A stretch of DNA of 64,000 bases. Origin: Bugula neritina (lineage: Eukaryota > Bryozoa > Gymnolaemata > Cheilostomatida > Bugulidae). The notes beneath the pieces are model-generated. The model had not been told where the DNA came from. It worked only from the letters and a program-made list of their open reading frames with translations, and made no database searches. The DNA is taken from NCBI GenBank assembly GCA_964035545.1, contig OZ037766.1, forward strand, positions 8,999,722 through 9,063,721, given 5' to 3'. This document shows positions 58,907-64,000 of this stretch, piece after piece (the first letter of the stretch is position 1; every line of letters starts with the position of its first letter). The position numbers and the translations under genes were made by a program.

Positions 58907-61900
58907 ATGGATAACCTGGAAAAGTCCGTTAAATATTTTGGAGAAGATATTATCAGTTTCATTGACTTGGACAATGTTACCGGTTTGAATAATAAAACAA
59001 ATAACCAGCATTATGGCCTAGTGATAGACAGCTATGCTGATAACGTCAGCGATGAAGAGATGTCTGATGATGAAAATGATATGAATCTGGAAGTGTCCAC
59101 TGCAAGAGTTGCATTTTATCCAAAAGGCAGGGCTTTTGTTCTTAATGAAGACCAGGTATGTGTTTTTATAATCATATTTATAGAACTTAATGAATATTGA
59201 ATGGATTTAAAACTGGTCTGTGTATGTATTTCTTGCAGCACCAACTCGAAGAGTTGAACTTTCACTCTTCTAAGAAGCTTACAAAGTATTTTACGTTAAT
59301 TTTTGACTCAATTGTGCTATTAATTATACCATTTGACATAAATGCTAATATAGTGCTTGCATTCACTAAAGTATGATTGGGGAGTGTCTAAGTAGATAAG
59401 CCCTTTTATTAACTTAAGTAAGATTTATGTATGTGTGACAGTGAAGGTCGTGAGATTACCAGATAATTTTATTAAGTTAGGCTAACAATTATGCAATAAG
59501 ATCAGTTGCTAAAAGTCACTTTTGTGTCATGGAGTGGTACGATTAAGGAATATATTGAAAAATGAACTAATAATTAGTAACTCATCAATTTTCAGTTTAT
59601 ACTAATAAATCAGCAGAATACAGATGTTAGTAAACATTATGCTACAGGCTAACCTCACTCCATGATGTTTAAAAACTAACATCTAAGTTTCAGTCTCTAT
59701 TTTAGCATGCAGCGTGCCTATAGAGACGCATTTCTCATGCCTAGAGTAACATGGTAGTTAATACTGCTAATATTGACTATTTTATGTAAAAGGAAAATGG
59801 AGTGATTTTACTTGCTGTCAATAAATGTTTTTACAATGACAAGATTTGATGTTGTGAAAGTCATCAATCGGAGAGACAATTCCTAGCAAAGCTTATATTT
59901 GAGCTTTTTAAGTGACTATAGTATCTTCATGAAAGCTGTATTTATAAATATCTAAGGGTTTATTCGAATTGTAGCTGAAGTTGGTTGACAGATCCCTGAT
60001 GCCAGGTGATGTCGTGAGACGTATGAGTGGCGGTGAAGTGAAAGGCTATGTCACTGATTGCCAGATGACTTGCTCTGTACTGATCAAAGGAACCAACAAA
60101 TTCATACATGGAGTTGATAGCAAACTATTTGCAGAAATTTCTAGTGTAAGTTTAATGACTATTGTAATATCCTTGTTAGCATATGCAAAGGTTAGATAGT
60201 TTATTGAAAGAAACTCAAAAAAGTATGGTGCATAATCTTAAAAAAGTCTTTGTTTCAGGCAACATTGCAATATTAAAGTTATAGTTTTTCAGTGTTTTTT
60301 TCTGTTTCCGATAGACATGTATTACTGCACTTTTTTGCAGAAGGTATTATAAGTCTGCAAGGACACTGGCTAAGTAGACAAGCTATTCAGTTATCAATAG
60401 CATCAAATCATATTAACTAGTTAATATAGCCATTTTTGTTTTTTATTTATAGGACATTCTTAATGAATCTGTGTACGTGGAGCTAGATGGGTGGATTGGA
60501 AAAACTATTGCAGGGCATTGTAAAACTAACTTATTGATCCAATTAGCTGATGGTGAAACGTAAGCTTGCTTTCAACTATATTATTCTAAACCACAGTAAC
60601 TGTCAAAACTTCAATGTTATTAGGATTAAAACAATGAAGACTTTATTTTCTAGCAGAATGTTTTCTTGTATTTTCAGGTTCAATGTTGATTCAAGTGAGG
60701 TGGAAGATTTTGAAGATTTGTTTGACAATGTTCTGAAAAAAGAAGAAGTAAGGCTTATTACAGTTTTGAATGTAGATAAATGTTTTTTGTTTGACTTACG
60801 CTTGTAACTCTGGAAAACAGTGTCAATGTTAAAAGATTTTGTTTTTTTTTCTGCAATGTAGTTGCCAATTTGCTTTAATATCATACAGATGAGTAAGGAA
60901 TGATATTTTGTTCGTTTCATTCTGATCCGATTAGACATCATTGCCAGAAATTGCTACTTGTTAAGAGGTCAAAGCATTGACTCTTTAAAGAACTAATCAT
61001 CACAGGCAATAATATTTAGATATCAGTTTTACTTATAGTCTTACTTGAGTGAAACATGTCTTTGTTGTATCTAAAATCAATGCTGTGGTGTGATGCCAAT
61101 GACCAAATACCAATTTTTCTAATTTGTTGAAAGTATTTTTTTTAGAGTTATCCAATTGAGCTAAAAAAATATTTGCGAATAAATTCACAAACATAACATT
61201 TTCTGACAGTTATATAATGTTCAGCTATATTATTCAGCATTTTATGGATAGCGATATTATGTTAAATGTTTAATATCGGGTCATCAAACTATGTCATGGT
61301 TTTAAGCTAATATATAGCTAAATCTATTGATACTCTATCCAGGAATCCCACTTTCTGTGCACCAGCTACTATAAAGGTCAGCAACTGAAAGGTCCATTAA
61401 GTAGTTTAAAGTCCGTCTGCCGAGTGACAGCTAAAGCTAAAAAGAAGAAGAAGAAAGAAGTTGTTATAACTGTGCTGGATGTATGTAAATGCATAACAAT
61501 TCATTATTGCTCCTTTTTACTATCTCTCAGTATGTTATATCGCCATCTTATAGTCACCTGGTGCCCAGTCAGGTCAACTTGTCTTACTCTTTCAAAGCTC
61601 TGTTGTAAATTGTAATAAGTTAATTTTATTTTCTACTCTTTTCTACCTTCTTCTCATTTTCTTTGTATCCCTTCTCTAGTATTGCTTTTCTCTTTCCGTG
61701 TTTTCTTTTTATTTACTCTATTTCTTGTTTACCATAATTTTATTATTTCACTACTATACTGCTTTGATTATATTCAATGCAAGTGTTATTTTATACAGCC
61801 CTTGTGCTAATCTTTAATTATATACATTTTATGGTTGTGGTTTATTTAATGATTAAGCAGTTTAATTGACATGAAAGTTTATGTTTAAAGTTATATAGTG

Positions 61901-64000
61901 AATATGGAATTACATTGTTTTTAGAAATGGTTTTTAAAAAAGGCATGAAACGCATAGTATGAAACAATCTGCTAATGTTTTCTTTTAAATTTTTTTCTTG
62001 TTTCTCGACTCAATCATATAAATGTTGATTTCTAACTGCAGATAAAAGTGACTCAAGTGAGTGTACAGTGGTTGAAGTGTGGTTTAACAAATTGTCCTGT
62101 GAGACCAGGGAGACATTTGCTAGAAGATGATATTAAAAGGTACAATTTTTATAAGTTTTAGTACAGTGAAATATTAGCTGTGGTAAGATTTCTATAATAT
62201 CTACCATTCACTCATCTAGACCAATTTAGATATTTATTTGTCATTGGTATGACAACTCTCAATATTATATGTTTTGATTAGAGTTTACCTTTTCACTACA
62301 CAAACTTACCTTATGACTGTGTCAGCATAATTCTTTATGCTTTATTGGATATGATTGGTTTAGAATGAAGCCCGTGGATGAGTTCTCATATGCGGCAGTA
62401 CAGATTGGTGACTGCTATTATTTTACAATTGCGGAAGAAGACAAAATAGAGCTCTGTCGACCATCTCAGTTATGCACATCTTTTTTGTATTCGACAGAGA
62501 AGGCCCATGTGAACATGGAGGTTAGGTGTAAATATCTTATTAAACTTTAAATGTTGAAAGCTGTAGTATCAAACATTCTTAAAAGAATTTTTAACAAGTT
62601 TTATTTTACACCAGCTCATGATTTATCTTTTGACAGACTAATAAGAATAGAATGCCTAGTCCTCACACTCACGGCAAAGAGCCATCTTGTAGTAAAGAAA
62701 CAGGTCCTGCTAGCAATGGTGAGATACAACTTCCCGACTCATTGGATGAAGGGGAGAGGGAAGTTTCCTGTTGCTCAGACGACGGTGAGGATGGTTGGGA
62801 AGACGTAGAAGAGCCTGTCAAGCCAGAAGGTAACAGGTTTTATTAGTATTCTCATCATGACCTACAGTGTATTGTTAGTTCTCACAAATCCTCTTTTACA
62901 TGGAGCAAAATCATGGTAGTGCTTAATTGATTTGAAATGTATCATTTTTTCAGCTAACCCAAAGAAAAGTAAGCGCACTCGAAAGGTCAGCAAAAAGAAA
63001 CAAATGCTGCCTTCTCTGAAAACTGATGTCTCCTTCAATGTTGGAGATCAAGTAGCTGTAGAGGTTGTGTTTGCGCAAACCAAAGTAGACGTCATGTGGC
63101 AGGTCTGTACTCTATATAAATCAGGCTAAATACTATCTTGTTCTATAAACATCATTTTGTGTAACTCAACTGTTATGTAATGTGAAAAATTTGCTTTCAA
63201 CATAATGAGTTGATTATCAAGTCTATTGGTGTTATAATCTCACTCTATGTATAAAAATATTCACTTGCAACCTTTCACATATATATTTATAGGATGGTGA
63301 ATTAGAGAGAGGTGTGGCTTCACACAATCTATATCCTGTGTACCATTTGGATGATTATGAGTTTTTCCCAGGAGATTATGTTGTAACTACAGAGTTAGAC
63401 ATTCACAGTGAGTATAGCGTCAACACGATGGTTGTTGGCTATTTCAAATGGCTATGCATGCAATTCCTGCCAACTGCTAATAATGTTGTGCTTTTGTTAG
63501 ATGTTGTTGATCAACCTAATAGAAGAAACCTTTATATGTTGCGTTGCATTATGTCCCGTGATTTTATTAAGCTTCCATTACCATAACTCTAATAATTGGT
63601 AACAGATACTTGGCTTGTAAGCATGTACCAGCAGACCTGGTAATATCTTCCCTTACACATAACTCTGCGAATAACTCTCTGTATATAATATTTTATATGT
63701 TGAATTGTAGCAAATGACCTTCAATATGGAGTTGTGGTCTCAGTTAATGAAGCCCAAAGAGTTGCTAACATCAGGTGGATTTACGTTCCGAATGGACAGT
63801 ATGAGTAAGTCAAGTTCTTGTTTGCTAAACTCTACATCATGTAATTGGCTGGTTAGATCGTCAATACATATCTTATACTCTGTACAGTAGTTCTAGTTCT
63901 AACATTTAATAGGTCTATTACTATGCCTAAAGCAGTTGATAAAATGACCATATGGTTCATTCTTTCAAATCAGCTGCTATGAAAGATGTATTTTTAGTTT
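58907..64000 (+). CDS. UBE2O: UBE2O, large E2/E3 hybrid ubiquitin-conjugating enzyme (5' part)
   Basis: Eleven coding exons: 58907-59155, 59975-60145, 60453-60559, 60678-60747, 61343-61480, 62042-62139, 62364-62520, 62637-62829, 62954-63102, 63293-63407 and 63711-63804. Phases close throughout to 513 residues and 2 bases, with a donor at 63805; the gene runs off the right edge. UBE2O identity comes from VDRSLMPGDVVRRM (human VDRSLLPGDVVRHM), TARVAFYPKG, GDQVAVEVVFAQTKVDVMWQ with DGELERGVASHNLYPVYHLD (human DRVAVEVVTTMTSADVMWQ, HHLDNNEFCPGDFVV) and the acidic/Lys-rich linker between conserved regions CR1 and CR2. The catalytic UBC domain is not in the window. UBE2O ubiquitinates orphan ribosomal proteins, globins and others without a separate E3. 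The first ATG after the acceptor, apart from the uORF, is used (A at -3, G at +4). Confidence 0.92.

Overview
The window is animal nuclear DNA. It is AT-rich, and its genes are broken by many short introns with GT...AG boundaries. It carries a tRNA-derived SINE family, microsatellites, and conserved metazoan genes (Ral, ATP synthase beta, PPWD1, UNC45, PIGQ, asparagine synthetase, UBE2O). A myosuppressin/DMSR-type neuropeptide receptor points to a bilaterian invertebrate. A lophotrochozoan fits, but the sequence does not settle the phylum. Nothing prokaryotic or viral was seen.

Layout from left to right. Minus strand 328-1638: intronless-coding DMSR/myosuppressin-receptor-like GPCR. Minus 6537-9107: four-exon Ral GTPase. 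Plus 12499-18936: eight-exon mitochondrial ATP synthase beta, whose first intron holds a 2.8 kb foldback element with 888-bp inverted arms and a TA target duplication. Plus 19578-21633: six-exon tetraspanin-like protein with almost no large extracellular loop. Minus 22037-28100: 16-exon PPWD1 (WD40 plus cyclophilin), with two SINE copies in introns. It faces, across a roughly 400-bp divergent promoter, plus-strand UNC45 (18 coding exons, 30973-40248). Minus 41961-45064: PIGQ/Gpi1, with both ends uncertain. Minus 46505-52633: ten-exon asparagine synthetase, with a recognisable upstream promoter (TATA, CCAAT, two ATF4/CARE-type sites) at 53614-53740. Plus 58907 to the right edge: 5' part of UBE2O (11 coding exons seen; the catalytic UBC domain lies beyond the window).

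Exon boundaries were derived by hand. For every gene the phases close and the predicted protein lengths match family expectation: Ral 200 aa, ATP synthase beta 520 aa, PPWD1 636 aa, UNC45 959 aa, asparagine synthetase 565 aa. The neighbours are unrelated housekeeping genes with no shared pathway.

The non-coding part has an unusual feature: four domains of 0.4-1.2 kb built from ACT/AGT-like triplets and related short words. They lie near 5' ends of genes (11.1-12.2, 27.4-27.9, 28.5-29.0 and 56.7-57.5 kb). No known defence, toxin or biosynthetic system is present. The items most worth a second look are the foldback element, the loop-less tetraspanin, the triplet-mosaic domains, the SINE family and the ASNS stress-response promoter.
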